NCBI RefSeq assembly: GCF_000308215.1
Contig: NZ_CAJE01000023.1
Span: forward strand, 35,985 to 99,984
DNA: 64,000 nucleotides
From: Methanomassiliicoccus luminyensis B10
GTDB taxonomy: Archaea; Thermoplasmatota; Thermoplasmata; Methanomassiliicoccales; Methanomassiliicoccaceae
Direction: 5' to 3'
The position numbers were made by a program, and so were the translations under genes. Positions 8,817 through 18,177 of this stretch are shown here, one piece after another (position 1 is the first letter of the stretch; each line of letters starts with the position of its first letter). Below the pieces are notes generated by a model that saw only the letters and a list, made by a program, of their open reading frames with translations, made no database searches and had not been told where the DNA came from.

Positions 8817-10790
8817 TTATTCGCGTTTGCTCTCCTTGGCCCTCTTCTCCTGCCTCTCCCTGATATCCGCCGGGAGCAGGGGGTGGAACGCCCCCTTGCG
8901 CTCGTAGGAAGCGAACTTGGCGATGGTGGTGCTGCGGTCCGCTCTCTCCACCACGACCATGTCCTCCAGCCTCTCCTTGACGATCCATGCCTGCCCGGAA
9001 AGAACGAAGATGTTGTCCACCGGCAGGTCCACCTGGCCGATCGGCGTTCCCGAACCTTCCTCCACCACCAGGATGCTCTCGAAGCCGGCGATGTTGGAGT
9101 ACACCTTGGGGCCCAGGTCCAGGCAGCCCCTGTCCGCGAACAGCCTCCCGCCCTCCTCGCGCACGTACCCGCCCGAGCGGAGGGAGGCGAGGATCGACGC
9201 CACATCGTCCTTGGCGCACAGCCCGTCGAACAGGTCCTCGAAGAACCCCTCGCTGCGCGGCCCGCCGACCAGCGAGGACAGCACCTGCTGCACCGCCACC
9301 GACGGGTCGAACTCCATCTCCGGCGCCTCGAACTTGCCGCTGAGGATGGACTTGAAGACCCTCTCGTAGTAGAGCATGGTGCCTCCCTTTCCTACCGCCA
9401 CCACGGAGATGCGGTCCCCCCGGCGGTTGGAGCGCCCGATGCGCTGCGCCAGGGACGAGACGGAGCGGGGGAGGGAGTGCAGGATCACCAGGTCGATGTC
9501 GCCGATGTCCACCCCCACCTCCAGCGTGGAGGTGCATGCGCACACCGCCCTCTCGCCCTCCTTTAGCAGCGCTTCCGCCTCCTTTCTCCTCTCCTTCTCC
9601 AGCTTACCGTGGTGCACCCTGAGGACCTCGGGAGGATAGTGGAAGCGCAGCGTGTTGTTGATGACCTCCTCGGCCTCCCGGGGGGTATTGCAGAACACCA
9701 GGACCTTGGAGGCCTTCTTCTGCCTCGCCCAGAACAGCGCGTTCTCCAGCTCGGGCACGATGTGGTATTCCAGCCCCCGGCCTCCCCCGGCCTGCACCAG
9801 CTTCGGCGAGTCCATGTATTTCGCCGCCACCTTGTCCGGCCTCCCCAGCGTGGCGGTCAGGGCGTACACGCGGAACCGCAGGCCCAGCTCCATGCGCATC
9901 CTCCGCAGAAGCGCCCTGGTCTGGTCGCCTCGGTAGGTGCTGTCGATCATGTGCACCTCGTCCAGCACCACTGCCTTCACGTTCTTGAGCTGGCGGCGCT
10001 TCCAGCACATCATCGAGTCCAGCGACTCCGGCGTGGTCACGATGACGTTCTGCGGATCGCTCTCGTTGAGGTCCTTGACGTCCCCGTCCCTCTGGGCCAC
10101 CCTGACGCCGAGAGGCAGCAGGATGTCCTCCAGCCTCTGCCGGATGTCCGATATCAGCGCCCTGGTGGGGGAGATGTACACTACCGACAATCCCTTCCAG
10201 CCCTCTGAGATCATCATCTCCGTCAAGGGAGCGAACACCGCCTCGGTCTTTCCGCTGGCGGTGGACGAGAGAACCATCACGTCCCCGCCCTCCATTATCG
10301 CGGGTATCGACTTCCGCTGGATCTCCCTCAGCCCGCTGAACCGCCCGAAGAAGTTGTCCCCGGTAAGGGGGAGCATGGCGAGCACCCGCCGGTCCTCCTG
10401 CTCATCCTCAGATTCTTGGCTGGGCGGATCCAGCGTGCCGGAGAGCACCGAAGGCAGCTTGTCGGGCAGCTCCCTCGGGCGCGAGGCCCTCCGGGGCAGC
10501 GGAACGAAGGCCGGCCTGCTCGCCGGCGGGGCCGGTGAGGCGATCGGGGCGGGGGGTGAAGCGCTCCGCCCCCTCTTGGCCAGGGCGCTGTGGTGCTCCG
10601 CCTTCCGGGGGTTCCCTCTCTTGGAATAGATGTCCGCGAGGCGCAGATGTGCCTCCCCCAGCTCCGGGAGAACGGTCAGGGCGCGGATGTACGCGATGAT
10701 GGCGTCGTCGATCTTCCCCATGTTCTCGAGGTCCAGCCCCAGGCGGTACTGCTCTTCCGCCCTCGCCTTCCTCGCCGCCTCGCCCTGCAA
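8817..10790 (-). CDS. TPR-fused DEVH-box helicase
   Basis: 657 residues, superfamily 2 helicase. Residues about 5-65 hold TPR-like helices (QYRLGLDLENMGKIDDAII, AHLRLADIYSKRGN), followed by a Pro/Ala/Arg linker. Motif I is SSTASGKTEAV, motif II DEVH, motif III TATLG, motif VI QRIGRSNRRG. The layout (REIQRKSIPAIMEGG Q-like region and a long C-terminal extension) is closest to Ski2/Lhr-like archaeal helicases. The TPR fusion suggests a docking function. DNA or RNA specificity cannot be told from sequence. Confidence 0.88.
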   Translation of the reverse strand: MQGEAARKARAEEQYRLGLDLENMGKIDDAIIAYIRALTVLPELGEAHLRLADIYSKRGNPRKAEHHSALAKRGRSASPPAPIASPAPPASRPAFVPLPRRASRPRELPDKLPSVLSGTLDPPSQESEDEQEDRRVLAMLPLTGDNFFGRFSGLREIQRKSIPAIMEGGDVMVLSSTASGKTEAVFAPLTEMMISEGWKGLSVVYISPTRALISDIRQRLEDILLPLGVRVAQRDGDVKDLNESDPQNVIVTTPESLDSMMCWKRRQLKNVKAVVLDEVHMIDSTYRGDQTRALLRRMRMELGLRFRVYALTATLGRPDKVAAKYMDSPKLVQAGGGRGLEYHIVPELENALFWARQKKASKVLVFCNTPREAEEVINNTLRFHYPPEVLRVHHGKLEKERRKEAEALLKEGERAVCACTSTLEVGVDIGDIDLVILHSLPRSVSSLAQRIGRSNRRGDRISVVAVGKGGTMLYYERVFKSILSGKFEAPEMEFDPSVAVQQVLSSLVGGPRSEGFFEDLFDGLCAKDDVASILASLRSGGYVREEGGRLFADRGCLDLGPKVYSNIAGFESILVVEEGSGTPIGQVDLPVDNIFVLSGQAWIVKERLEDMVVVERADRSTTIAKFASYERKGAFHPLLPADIRERQEKRAKESKRE

Positions 10791-10854
10791 CCTTCAGACC
10801 CGACCAGCGCATGCCGCCGGGATAGATAAAACATGGGAAGGGGTGCCCGAACTC

Positions 10855-11682
10855 TCAGGGTATGTCCGAGGGGTTCCAGGTGGTGTGGTAGTCCTCGTTG
10901 AGGGAGTCGAGCTCGGCCATGTCCCCCTCGGAGATGGTGAAATCGAACACCGCGGCGTTCTCGGCGAGCCTCTCCCGGTGCACCGACTTCGGTATCGCCA
11001 CCATGCCCTTCTGCAGCACCCATCGGATCATCACCTGGGCGGCGGTGCGGCCGTACCTCTCCGCGACGGCGACCACGCGGGGGTCGCCCAGCTTCTTCCC
11101 CCTGGTCAGGGGGCTGTAGGCCTCCAGGACGATGTTGTTGGACCGGCAGTACTCCAGCAGCTCCTTCTGGTAGAGGAAGGGGGAGAACTCCACCTGGTCC
11201 ACCATCGGCACCACCTCGGAATTGGCGATCACCTCGTCCAGATGACGGATCAGGTAGTTGCTCACCCCGATCGCTCGGGCCCGACCATCGTCAAGCAGCT
11301 TCTCCAGCGCCCTCCAGGTTTCCAGGCGCTTGTCGCTCTTGGGCCAGTGGATGAGGTACAGGTCCACGTAGTCCGTTCTCAGCAGCTCCAGGCTCCTGTC
11401 GAACGCGGCCAGGGCCTCATCGTACCCCTGGTCGGAGTTCCACACCTTGGTGGTGATGAAAACATCTTCTCGCGGCACCCCGCTGTTCGCCACCGCCCGG
11501 CCCACCGCGTCCTCGTTCTGATAATATGCGGCGGTGTCGATGTGCCGGTAGCCGAGATCGAGAGCGTCAAGTACGTTCTGGTAAGCCTCCCGGTTAGGTA
11601 CCTTGAACACTCCTACGCCCAGGGAGGGCATGCGCACGCCGTTGGAAAGCTCGACGGTGCTTGTGAGGGAGAGCGATGCCAT
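10855..11682 (-). CDS. Aldo/keto reductase
   Basis: 275 residues. The AKR tetrad is visible: DTAAYYQNEDAVG (Asp, Tyr), FITTKVWN (Lys), LYLIHWPKS (His). The C-terminal cofactor site is VAIPKSVHRERLAEN. It is more canonical in length than the paralogue at 5695-6492 and closer to the 2,5-diketo-gluconate reductase subgroup. Physiological substrate unknown. Confidence 0.93.
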   Translation of the reverse strand: MASLSLTSTVELSNGVRMPSLGVGVFKVPNREAYQNVLDALDLGYRHIDTAAYYQNEDAVGRAVANSGVPREDVFITTKVWNSDQGYDEALAAFDRSLELLRTDYVDLYLIHWPKSDKRLETWRALEKLLDDGRARAIGVSNYLIRHLDEVIANSEVVPMVDQVEFSPFLYQKELLEYCRSNNIVLEAYSPLTRGKKLGDPRVVAVAERYGRTAAQVMIRWVLQKGMVAIPKSVHRERLAENAAVFDFTISEGDMAELDSLNEDYHTTWNPSDIP

Positions 11683-12152
11683 GGTGGGGAGGATATGTCG
11701 CGCAAAGGGATAAACAGTTTTCTTGACCCGTCCGACGGGGCCGGAGGCCCCCCGCGCTCCGCTCTATGCTATCCGTGGTTACCGTTACATACTGCTATGC
11801 AATACCGGCCGTACGGCATACGACGGACCTCGCATCCGTTAACGGCCCTCCGCAGAGGACTGGCCAATTGTTAAGAGTCCAATAATAATCGATACCCACA
11901 TGGTGATTTGAGTCCTTGGAAGGATATTTTTTACAGACATAGAATAAACTGATTCCATGGATTACTTTATTAAACCCCGTCACTTGATTTTACCGTTGGT
12001 CTCGGCAGGAAGGTAATGTCGATGGTAGCGGTAGAGGGATCACGAAAGCCCTGCGGTTGCCAAAGTCCTTATTTTTCCAGGCCAAAGGCTACTAACACAA
12101 AACAAGGAGGATCAGGTGGGAAACATGATAAACGAAAAGGAGTTTGATTGCC
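11683..12152 (+). other. Gene-free region and leader of the YaaH-type transporter gene
   Basis: About 470 bp without a convincing gene. The left half is AT-rich. The right part holds a Shine-Dalgarno AAGGAGG (12104-12110) and a 11-codon open frame (12125-12160, MINEKEFDCHE) whose stop overlaps the transporter ATG at 12153. A second AAAAGGAG (12136-12142) serves the transporter itself. No known riboswitch was recognised. Confidence 0.5.
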
Positions 12153-12731
12153 ATGAGTGAGAAATACGGAAATGCTGCGGCAATAGGGTTCATCGGCTTT
12201 GGACTGCCGACTGTTCTTCTCAGTCTGTCCTATGCCGGCGCCTACGCTGCCGACGCGATGCTCTTGGGCATGTTTATTTTCCTGGGCGGCTTTTGTGAGG
12301 TCGTCGCGGGTGCGATGCTTTGGAAGATGGGAGACACCTTCGCCTCTCTGGCCTTCACGGCCTTTGGGTTCTTCTGGCTAAGTCTGGCTGTGGTAAACCT
12401 CGCTCCTCTGCTGGGGTTCGCCGCTGCAGTCCCGGACTCTCTGGGATTCTATCTGCTCATGTGGGGCGTGTTCGCTGGCGGAATGGCCATCGGTGCGCTG
12501 AAGGCGCCTAGGGCGGTGCTGTTCCTGCTGGCCGGGCTGTCCCTGCTGTTCTTCCTGCTCGCCGCCGCCCAGTTCACCGGGAGTGCCGACATCCTCAAGA
12601 TCGCCGGCATCTGGGGCATCATCGACGGTTTCTCCGGCGTGTATATCTCCCTGGCCCTCGTGATCAACGAGTCCATGGGCCGCGAGATCATACCCCTGTT
12701 CGCCCCCAAGGCCGCCAAGGCCGCGGCTTGA
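12153..12731 (+). CDS. GPR1/FUN34/YaaH (SatP) family transporter
   Basis: 192 residues with six hydrophobic helices. The family start NPAPLGL appears here as NAAAIGF, followed by GLPTVLLSLSYAG. The TM6 region IAGIWGIIDGFSGVYISLA matches the family block. Members move acetate or succinate and are linked with ammonium export in fungi. I chose ATG 12153 because AAAAGGAG lies 10 nt upstream. A hairpin terminator follows. Confidence 0.85.
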   Translation: MSEKYGNAAAIGFIGFGLPTVLLSLSYAGAYAADAMLLGMFIFLGGFCEVVAGAMLWKMGDTFASLAFTAFGFFWLSLAVVNLAPLLGFAAAVPDSLGFYLLMWGVFAGGMAIGALKAPRAVLFLLAGLSLLFFLLAAAQFTGSADILKIAGIWGIIDGFSGVYISLALVINESMGREIIPLFAPKAAKAAA

Positions 12732-12762
12732 GCGCGCGAACGGGAAGCAGGAAAACGCCAAA

Positions 12763-12800
12763 GAGGGCGGGGAGCCCTCCCTTTCCAACTTTTAACTTTT
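12763..12800 (+). terminator. Hairpin terminator after the YaaH-type gene
   Basis: GAGGGC (12763-12768), loop GGGGA, GCCCTC (12774-12779), then a C/T-rich stretch with several short T-runs. It starts 31 nt past the stop codon. Confidence 0.55.
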
Positions 12801-12909
12801 ACCCTTGTTCCATGCGCTTCATCGAACGGCGCCTTTTGGTTAACGTTCGGTACGTTCACGAAGCATGTTCACCCAATATTCTTATACAACGCACTTGAAT
12901 TTTGCTCAA

Positions 12910-13476
12910 ATGGTGACGGGGATGACCGTTGTAAGATGTCCAATATGCAGCGAGGAGGTGGCAGGCGCGGGCAAGGAAGGCCTTACCTCGAACCTGCGAG
13001 CACATTTGACCAGCGAGCACGAGGTGGACAACCAGCTCGAGGCGGAGAAGAACAGGCCTTATCTGGGCACCCGAGATGACTTCACGAGGCCGTCGGACGA
13101 CTGCAGTGAGCATCAGTACATCGGGATCTGCTTGAACAAGGACGTATACGCCGATCAGGAACAGTTCGTGGGCAGATCGGACTGGAACGCCCAGAGCAGC
13201 CGGGCCCCCGAGAGGCAGTACATCGGCACCTCGGGCGACTTCGACAGCCAGAGCGGCCGGGGCAACATAAAGCAGTACGTGGGTGCCAGGGACGATTTCT
13301 CCCGGCCGGACGACGCCTGCCAGGAAAAGCAGTTCCTCGGGACGTGCTCCGCCACGCCGGGCGAGGCGCCGGCGGTGAAGTGCCCCGTATGCGGGCAGCA
13401 GCTGACCGGAGTGAGCGATCAGGAGCTGTCGGACAACCTGTGCGGGCACTTCGAAGCGAAGCACATAGTCAGATGA
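12910..13476 (+). CDS. Zinc-finger-capped repeat protein (novel architecture)
   Basis: 188 residues from ATG 12910. A TATA-like CTTATACA at 12881-12888 sits about 26 nt upstream, so the mRNA may be leaderless. Both ends carry a C2H2-like finger: CPICSEEV...HLTSEHE (near residues 10-38) and CPVCGQQL...HFEAKH at the C-terminus. Between them are five or six imperfect repeats of about 18 residues, each with an aromatic-hydrophobic-Gly core (PYLGTRDDF, QYIGICLNK, QFVGRSDWN, QYIGTSGDF, QYVGARDDF, QFLGTCSAT). I recognise no family. Nucleic-acid or protein binding is the natural guess. Confidence 0.7.
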   Translation: MVTGMTVVRCPICSEEVAGAGKEGLTSNLRAHLTSEHEVDNQLEAEKNRPYLGTRDDFTRPSDDCSEHQYIGICLNKDVYADQEQFVGRSDWNAQSSRAPERQYIGTSGDFDSQSGRGNIKQYVGARDDFSRPDDACQEKQFLGTCSATPGEAPAVKCPVCGQQLTGVSDQELSDNLCGHFEAKHIVR

Positions 13477-13483
13477 GCGGAGG

Positions 13484-13502
13484 CCGGGCCTCGAAGGCCC
13501 GG
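13484..13502 (+). terminator. Stem-loop after the zinc-finger repeat gene
   Basis: CCGGGCCT / AGGCCCGG, an 8-bp stem with loop CGA, starting 7 nt after the stop codon. No long T-run follows. Confidence 0.45.
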
Positions 13503-13701
13503 TAAAGCTCAACCTCGGCCGGTCCCTTTGCCGCTCCCCGGGAAAATGACGGCACGGTCCGGCCAGGACCAGGCTTGGCGTCCTGGCGCGGCGCAAAGTC
13601 CGAAGCGCGTTCACGGGCGCGACCTTGTTTTCTTTGATCATGCGAGCTCGCGCTCACGGGTAAAGGGGCAATAAAAAAGAAATGATGAAAGAGGTTTGGG
13701 C

Positions 13702-14754
13702 CTACTTTGCTGCGGTGGCGTTGAACGGTACCTGTATCACCTGCCCGCTTTTCTGGTCGCGGTACTCCATCAGGGTTGGGTCATCGGCGATCTTGTAGTA
13801 CGCAGTGAACTGCGTGGACTGTCCGATGTCCAGGCTCTGAGACTTGAACGAGGTCATCTCAGGGTCCGGGACCGCCGCAGCGGTCTTGCTGTAGACTACC
13901 AGCCCCGAGGCGTTCACGTCGCGGCGGAGGTTCCAATCATTGGTGATGTTGGTCTGTACCGCGTAGTAAGCACCCTCGCGCGTACCGTTCCCTATGGTCT
14001 TCACCGTCAGCGTTCCGTTCTCCGGGACATTGATCGGGCTGATGCTCAGAGGCTGGGAGAGCGCCTTGCCGGTCTCGGGGTTGAACGACTGGAACGTCAC
14101 GTTGTAGGTGCCGGTACGGTTGAAGATCAGGTTCACGTCGTCCCGGTGCGTGCTCGATCCATCGCTCTGCCAGACCGGACCTATGTCCGATGCGCCGTAA
14201 TGGGTCCCGTTGATGTAGTTGAACGTCCAGTGCACAGAGTTGTTGTTACCGAAGTTGTGCTCTATGCCCTCCTGGTTGATCCCGCCAGGCTCCCTCTGGA
14301 CGAACACCTTGGTGAGCACCGGGCCCTGGTATCCGTTGACCGGCGTGCTCACCACCTGGAACGCGCTCGATTCACCCCGCACGAAGGTGTAGCTGCCCAG
14401 CTGTCCCTGTCCAGGATACGCAGCGGACAGCGACACGTTGGCCGCGCTCTGGTTCATCGCTACGGGGCTGTTGACCGCCAGGGGGGTCTCGGTGATCTCA
14501 CCCTCCGACCCTCCCCCGTTGAGCCAGTCCTGGTTGTTCAGGGCCAAGGCCGCAATGGCTGCTGCTATGATGATCACGGCGGCCGCCAAAATGGCCCACA
14601 GAGCCCTTCTCCGTCCGGGGGTCCTTCTGGGGGGAGGAGCTACTTCCCTCCTCTCCACAGGAGCGACCTCCCTTTTCTCCGCTGCGGGAGGGACGGGTTC
14701 GCAGGGCTCCTCGCCACTGACTCGACCCAATGGTTCTCCTTCATCATTCCTCAT
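13702..14754 (-). CDS. Membrane-anchored secreted protein, unknown function
   Basis: 350 residues. A Pro/Glu/Arg-rich cytoplasmic N-terminus (about 1-48) precedes one transmembrane helix (ALWAILAAAVIIIAAAIAAL), then a beta-rich extracytoplasmic domain with many N-x-S/T sequons (NQSAANVS, NGTHYG, NRTGTYNVT, NGTLTV, NITNDW). It is probably a cell-surface binding protein. It ends in TAG, one of the few amber stops in the window. Confidence 0.7.
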   Translation of the reverse strand: MRNDEGEPLGRVSGEEPCEPVPPAAEKREVAPVERREVAPPPRRTPGRRRALWAILAAAVIIIAAAIAALALNNQDWLNGGGSEGEITETPLAVNSPVAMNQSAANVSLSAAYPGQGQLGSYTFVRGESSAFQVVSTPVNGYQGPVLTKVFVQREPGGINQEGIEHNFGNNNSVHWTFNYINGTHYGASDIGPVWQSDGSSTHRDDVNLIFNRTGTYNVTFQSFNPETGKALSQPLSISPINVPENGTLTVKTIGNGTREGAYYAVQTNITNDWNLRRDVNASGLVVYSKTAAAVPDPEMTSFKSQSLDIGQSTQFTAYYKIADDPTLMEYRDQKSGQVIQVPFNATAAK

Positions 14755-14956
14755 ATCTCACGAGTCCTCCTTCTTTCAATGAGGCTGGAACATCTTTGGA
14801 ACAAGCCGTATTTTAAGGACGTCCTTGGGGCTTTGCCATCTGGCAGTGCGTTGAGGAAGCCTCGCTAACGTACGTAAGACGTCATACCTATGCACGTTTG
14901 GGTTCGGCCGAATATGCCCCCTCTTCCCTGACGTAACGGCCATAACGGTTTTACCG

Positions 14957-15853
14957 ATGGCATGCCATGGCGCCCTGTTGAACGATGCTAGCGCGAGTGC
15001 AGCGTCCCCGGCCGGGAAGATCAGGGCCCTCTCTGATCTGGTCCGACCCGAGCTGCCGGTGACCGCGGGCCTATGCGTGCTGGTGGGCCAGGTGCTGGCG
15101 CTGGGCGCGTTCCCGTCGGCAGGGGAGGCGTTCCTGGGCTTCCTGGTCGGCTTTCTTGTGTCCGGCTCAGCGATGATATCCAATGACTACTTCGACCTCG
15201 AGGTCGACCGGGTCAACCATCCCGGAAGGCCGCTCCCTTCCGGCAGGGTCACCGTCCATGAGCTGGCGGCCCTGGCGATAGCGTTCTCGGTCCTCGGCCT
15301 GCTCTCCGCGGCACTGCTTGGCCTTCCTGCCCTCGCTCTCGCCCTGGGCATATGGGCCCTGGGCCTGCTGTATAACTGGAGGTTCAAGGAGAGCGGGCTG
15401 CCCGGCAACCTGATGGTGGCCACCTCGGTGGCCTCGACCTTCGTGTTCGGGGGCGTGGCGGTGGGAGCGGTGAACGGGGCGGTGCTGTCCTTCGCCGCCC
15501 TGGCCTTCGTGTTCGACCTGGCGGAGGAGATCGCCGCCGGGGCCATGGACCTGAAGGGCGACGAAAAGAGGAAGGTCAGGACCCTGGCCAGGCTGAGGGG
15601 GAAAAGTTTCGCCCTCCGCGTCTCCGGCGCGCTGTTCGCTATGTTCATCGCCCTGAGCTTCCTGCCCTTCGTGATGGGCTGGCTCGGCGTAGTTTACCTG
15701 GTCCTCATCGTCATCGCCGATGCGGGGCTGGCTTATCTCGCCCTCAGGCTGATGAGGAGTGAGACTCCTGAAGAGGGAAGGGGGAGGATGCGCCAGCTGT
15801 ACCTCTCGCTCGGCCTCTTCATAGTCGCGTTCATCGTCAGCAGGCTGCTTTGA
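14957..15853 (+). CDS. UbiA-family prenyltransferase (archaeal geranylgeranyl transferase type)
   Basis: 298 residues with multiple helices. The first Mg-pyrophosphate motif is NDYFDLEVDRVNHPGRPLPSG and the second DLAEEIAAGAMDLKGDEKR. This pattern fits archaeal (S)-2,3-di-O-geranylgeranylglyceryl phosphate synthase in membrane lipid synthesis, though other UbiA paralogues exist. The N-terminal about 20 residues (MACHGALLNDASASAAS) are not typical and the true start may be downstream, but no other ATG is available before the conserved block. Confidence 0.8.
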   Translation: MACHGALLNDASASAASPAGKIRALSDLVRPELPVTAGLCVLVGQVLALGAFPSAGEAFLGFLVGFLVSGSAMISNDYFDLEVDRVNHPGRPLPSGRVTVHELAALAIAFSVLGLLSAALLGLPALALALGIWALGLLYNWRFKESGLPGNLMVATSVASTFVFGGVAVGAVNGAVLSFAALAFVFDLAEEIAAGAMDLKGDEKRKVRTLARLRGKSFALRVSGALFAMFIALSFLPFVMGWLGVVYLVLIVIADAGLAYLALRLMRSETPEEGRGRMRQLYLSLGLFIVAFIVSRLL

Positions 15854-15979
15854 TCATCGCCCTGGCACGTTGCTGAGAGAGGATGTTTAAAAATACCGTT
15901 GAACATTAGCTCAGTAGGGCGTTCGGGACGATGTTGTCACCGAGCGATATCTTCGAGTGCAGGCGGCAGGGGCGGGCCC

Positions 15980-16606
15980 ATGAGGATCGGCATACTGGCA
16001 TGCGAGATACTGAAGAAGGAGATAGAGCAGCTGACCGCGGGGGACCCAGAGGTCGTTCACCGGGAGTACCTGGAGTTCTTCCTTCATGACGAGCCGGAGA
16101 AGCTCAGGGAGATGGTCCTCGGCAGGATCGACTCGCTGATAGGCAAGATCGACGTGCTGTTCCTCGGCTACGCGCACTGCCAGACCTTCAACGGCCTACC
16201 CGGCCATGTGCCCATGCCCACCGTCATGCTGGAAGTGGACGACTGCGTCGCCGCCATGCTGGGGCCGTTCGAGTACTGCAAGCAGAAGGAAGTTTGCGCC
16301 GGCACCTGGTTCTCCTCCCCAGGGTGGGCGGAGAAGGGCATGGACGCCGTGGTCAAGGAGCTTCATATCAGCCAGGACCTCCTGGACCAGGGCATGGATG
16401 GCATGTACTTCGCCAAAATAATGTTCCAGGGCTACTCCCGGTGCCTGTTCATCGACACGGGGGTAGGGGACCGGGAGCGCTACGAGGCCATGTCCAAGGA
16501 CTTCGCGGAGCAGCTCAGCCTGAGGCACGAGAGCGTTGCTCACAGCCCCAGGGTGATAGCGGAGGCCTGGGAGCGGACAAAGAAGACGGCTCGCGAGCTG
16601 GCGTAA
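15980..16606 (+). CDS. DUF1638 family protein
   Basis: 208 residues from MRIGILACEILKKEIE. Conserved-looking residues include AHCQTFNGLPG, EVDDCVAAMLGP and KEVCAGTWFSSPGW, with Cys and His that could bind metal. I recognise this as DUF1638, a family often next to corrinoid methyltransferase genes in methanogens and anaerobic bacteria. Here it is the last plus-strand gene before mtmB1. A role in methylamine handling or methyltransferase assembly is inference. Confidence 0.7.
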   Translation: MRIGILACEILKKEIEQLTAGDPEVVHREYLEFFLHDEPEKLREMVLGRIDSLIGKIDVLFLGYAHCQTFNGLPGHVPMPTVMLEVDDCVAAMLGPFEYCKQKEVCAGTWFSSPGWAEKGMDAVVKELHISQDLLDQGMDGMYFAKIMFQGYSRCLFIDTGVGDRERYEAMSKDFAEQLSLRHESVAHSPRVIAEAWERTKKTARELA

Positions 16607-16739
16607 GGCCTTTTCGCTTCCCCCGGCGGGCCCTGCCATGGCCCCCTGCCCGATCGAACTAATAGGCTCCTTGCCGCTCAATGCTCCAAAACCTTGCCAC
16701 ACCCTTATATGCAAAAAAAGGAGAGAATGGAAAAGATTT

Positions 16740-16774
16740 GGAAATGGTTTGGAGTCGAGATGGGAAATGGTTTG
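16740..16774 (-). terminator. Two copies of the C/T-rich 3' motif after mtmB1
   Basis: Read on the minus strand, CAAACCATTTCC occurs exactly twice (complements of 16740-16751 and 16763-16774), beginning 18 nt past the mtmB1 stop, with a T-rich run beyond. The same element follows glnK, and close variants follow mtbB and mtmB2. A U-rich archaeal terminator or 3'-end processing site is likely. Confidence 0.45.
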
Positions 16775-16792
16775 AGCGTGAAGTGAGGGGCC

Positions 16793-18172
16793 TTACCGGA
16801 TCTCCAGGCCTAGCTCCCTTAGCTTGGCGACCGCGTTATCGTAGACCTTCAGGTACTCGTTGGTCGGCTTGACGGTCAGAACGTCGTAGCATTCGCGGAA
16901 GCTCTTGCCCTTGGGCGCCTTGGCATAGTCCTTCTCATAGGAGCTTATAAGGGCCTCTATGATCTCGTTGACCTTGGAGACCTTCATGCCGGCGGTGGCC
17001 ATGGCGGCCTCGCCCATTATTCTAGCCTCCATACCGGTGGTGTAGTCCTGGACCACGCCCTTGGCGGCGGCGGAACCGGACAGCAGCTCGCGGCCGCTGG
17101 CAGTGTCGCTAATGGCCTGAGCGGCGGTCTCCAGCAGGCACATCTCGGTGCACGGACCGGCCGCGGGGTAGTACTGGTTGGCCAGCAGCAGGTCGGTGTT
17201 CGCGTCGACCGCGGCGGCAGCGTGGGCGGCGATCTGGAGCGTTTCCCTAGCCGTCGTTATGCCCCACCTGATGTGGATCGGTCCGTCCAGGTGGAAGTTC
17301 CCGCTGAACAGGGCGAACGAGGACAGGGTGGTGGCCACGTCGCAGATAGCGGTCTCCTCAACTCCACCAGTATATCCGCCGAAGATGGGCATCTGCTCCA
17401 CCATGATAGTGTCACCGTTGGCGGTCCAGCCGGCGATCATGTTGAGCGCGGCCATGTCTATCTTGAGCTCGTTGAGCTGAGATACCTCGTGGTGCTCACA
17501 GCTCCTCATGGCGTACGGGCTATCACTGACGAGACGTCCCGCTGCGGACAGCGGGGTCTCCGGGCCCTATATGCCGAGGTTCGGTCTTCCGGCGCGGATG
17601 CGCGCCTCCTTCACCGCCCTGAGCTCGGCCATGGTGGCGCGGATCTCCCAGGGAGTGTTGGTCTTCGCGGGGTGGCCCTCGATGGTGGCCATGACGCCGT
17701 TGACGAGAATGTCGACGGTGGCCTCCTGGGCGTAGGACTGCATCACCTGGATGAAGATATCCTCGCTCACGGGGGCGCCGGTAGGGCCGCCCTGGATCAT
17801 GGGCTTCACGGAGGAGTTGCCCTTCCTCGGGTAGAAGCGGGCCATGTCCCTGCCCTCGCCGGTGTGAAGGAACTTAGGGGTCTTCTTGATCCCTTCCCAG
17901 ACCTCTTCCTCGGTCACCTTGATGATCCTGCCGAGGTCCTGGTTATAAACTCCGGAGGTGACCAGCATCTCCAGGCCGGCCTGGAACAGGCGGTCCTTGA
18001 GGTCCTTGTCCTCAGGGATGATCTCCTTGCCGAACTTGATTTTGTATTTCTCCTTTAGCTTCGCGAGGTTCTGGGGGATGACCTGGTAGTCCCACTCGCT
18101 CTCGGCGAGCTTCTGTCCCTTCCTGGAACGTTCGTACGTTTCAAAGATATCAATGGGCTTGGCCGCTGCCAT
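16793..18172 (-). CDS. mtmB: Monomethylamine methyltransferase MtmB1, TAG-encoded pyrrolysine 202
   Basis: Transfers the methyl group of monomethylamine to the corrinoid of MtmC. 459 residues when the in-frame TAG at 17567-17569 is read as Pyl. That codon is number 202, the position known for Methanosarcina MtmB. The upstream half (from MAAAKPIDIFETYERS) ends ...GRPNLGI, then TAG, then GPETPLSAAGRLVSDS. I chose ATG 18172 over 18181 because it gives Pyl202 and the family length. mtmC1 lies 5 nt upstream on the same strand. An ordinary annotation would split this into two fragments. Confidence 0.95.
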
Positions 18173-18177
18173 CTTAT

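Noticed and set aside
7852..9543. 563-codon minus-strand open frame across several genes
   Set aside because: It lies in another frame of the helicase and Fe-S protein genes, is rich in Gly/Arg/Pro and lacks any motif. High-GC shadow.
11683..12124. Riboswitch before the YaaH-type transporter
   Set aside because: The GC-rich stretch at 12000-12070 has some self-complementarity but matches no riboswitch class I know.
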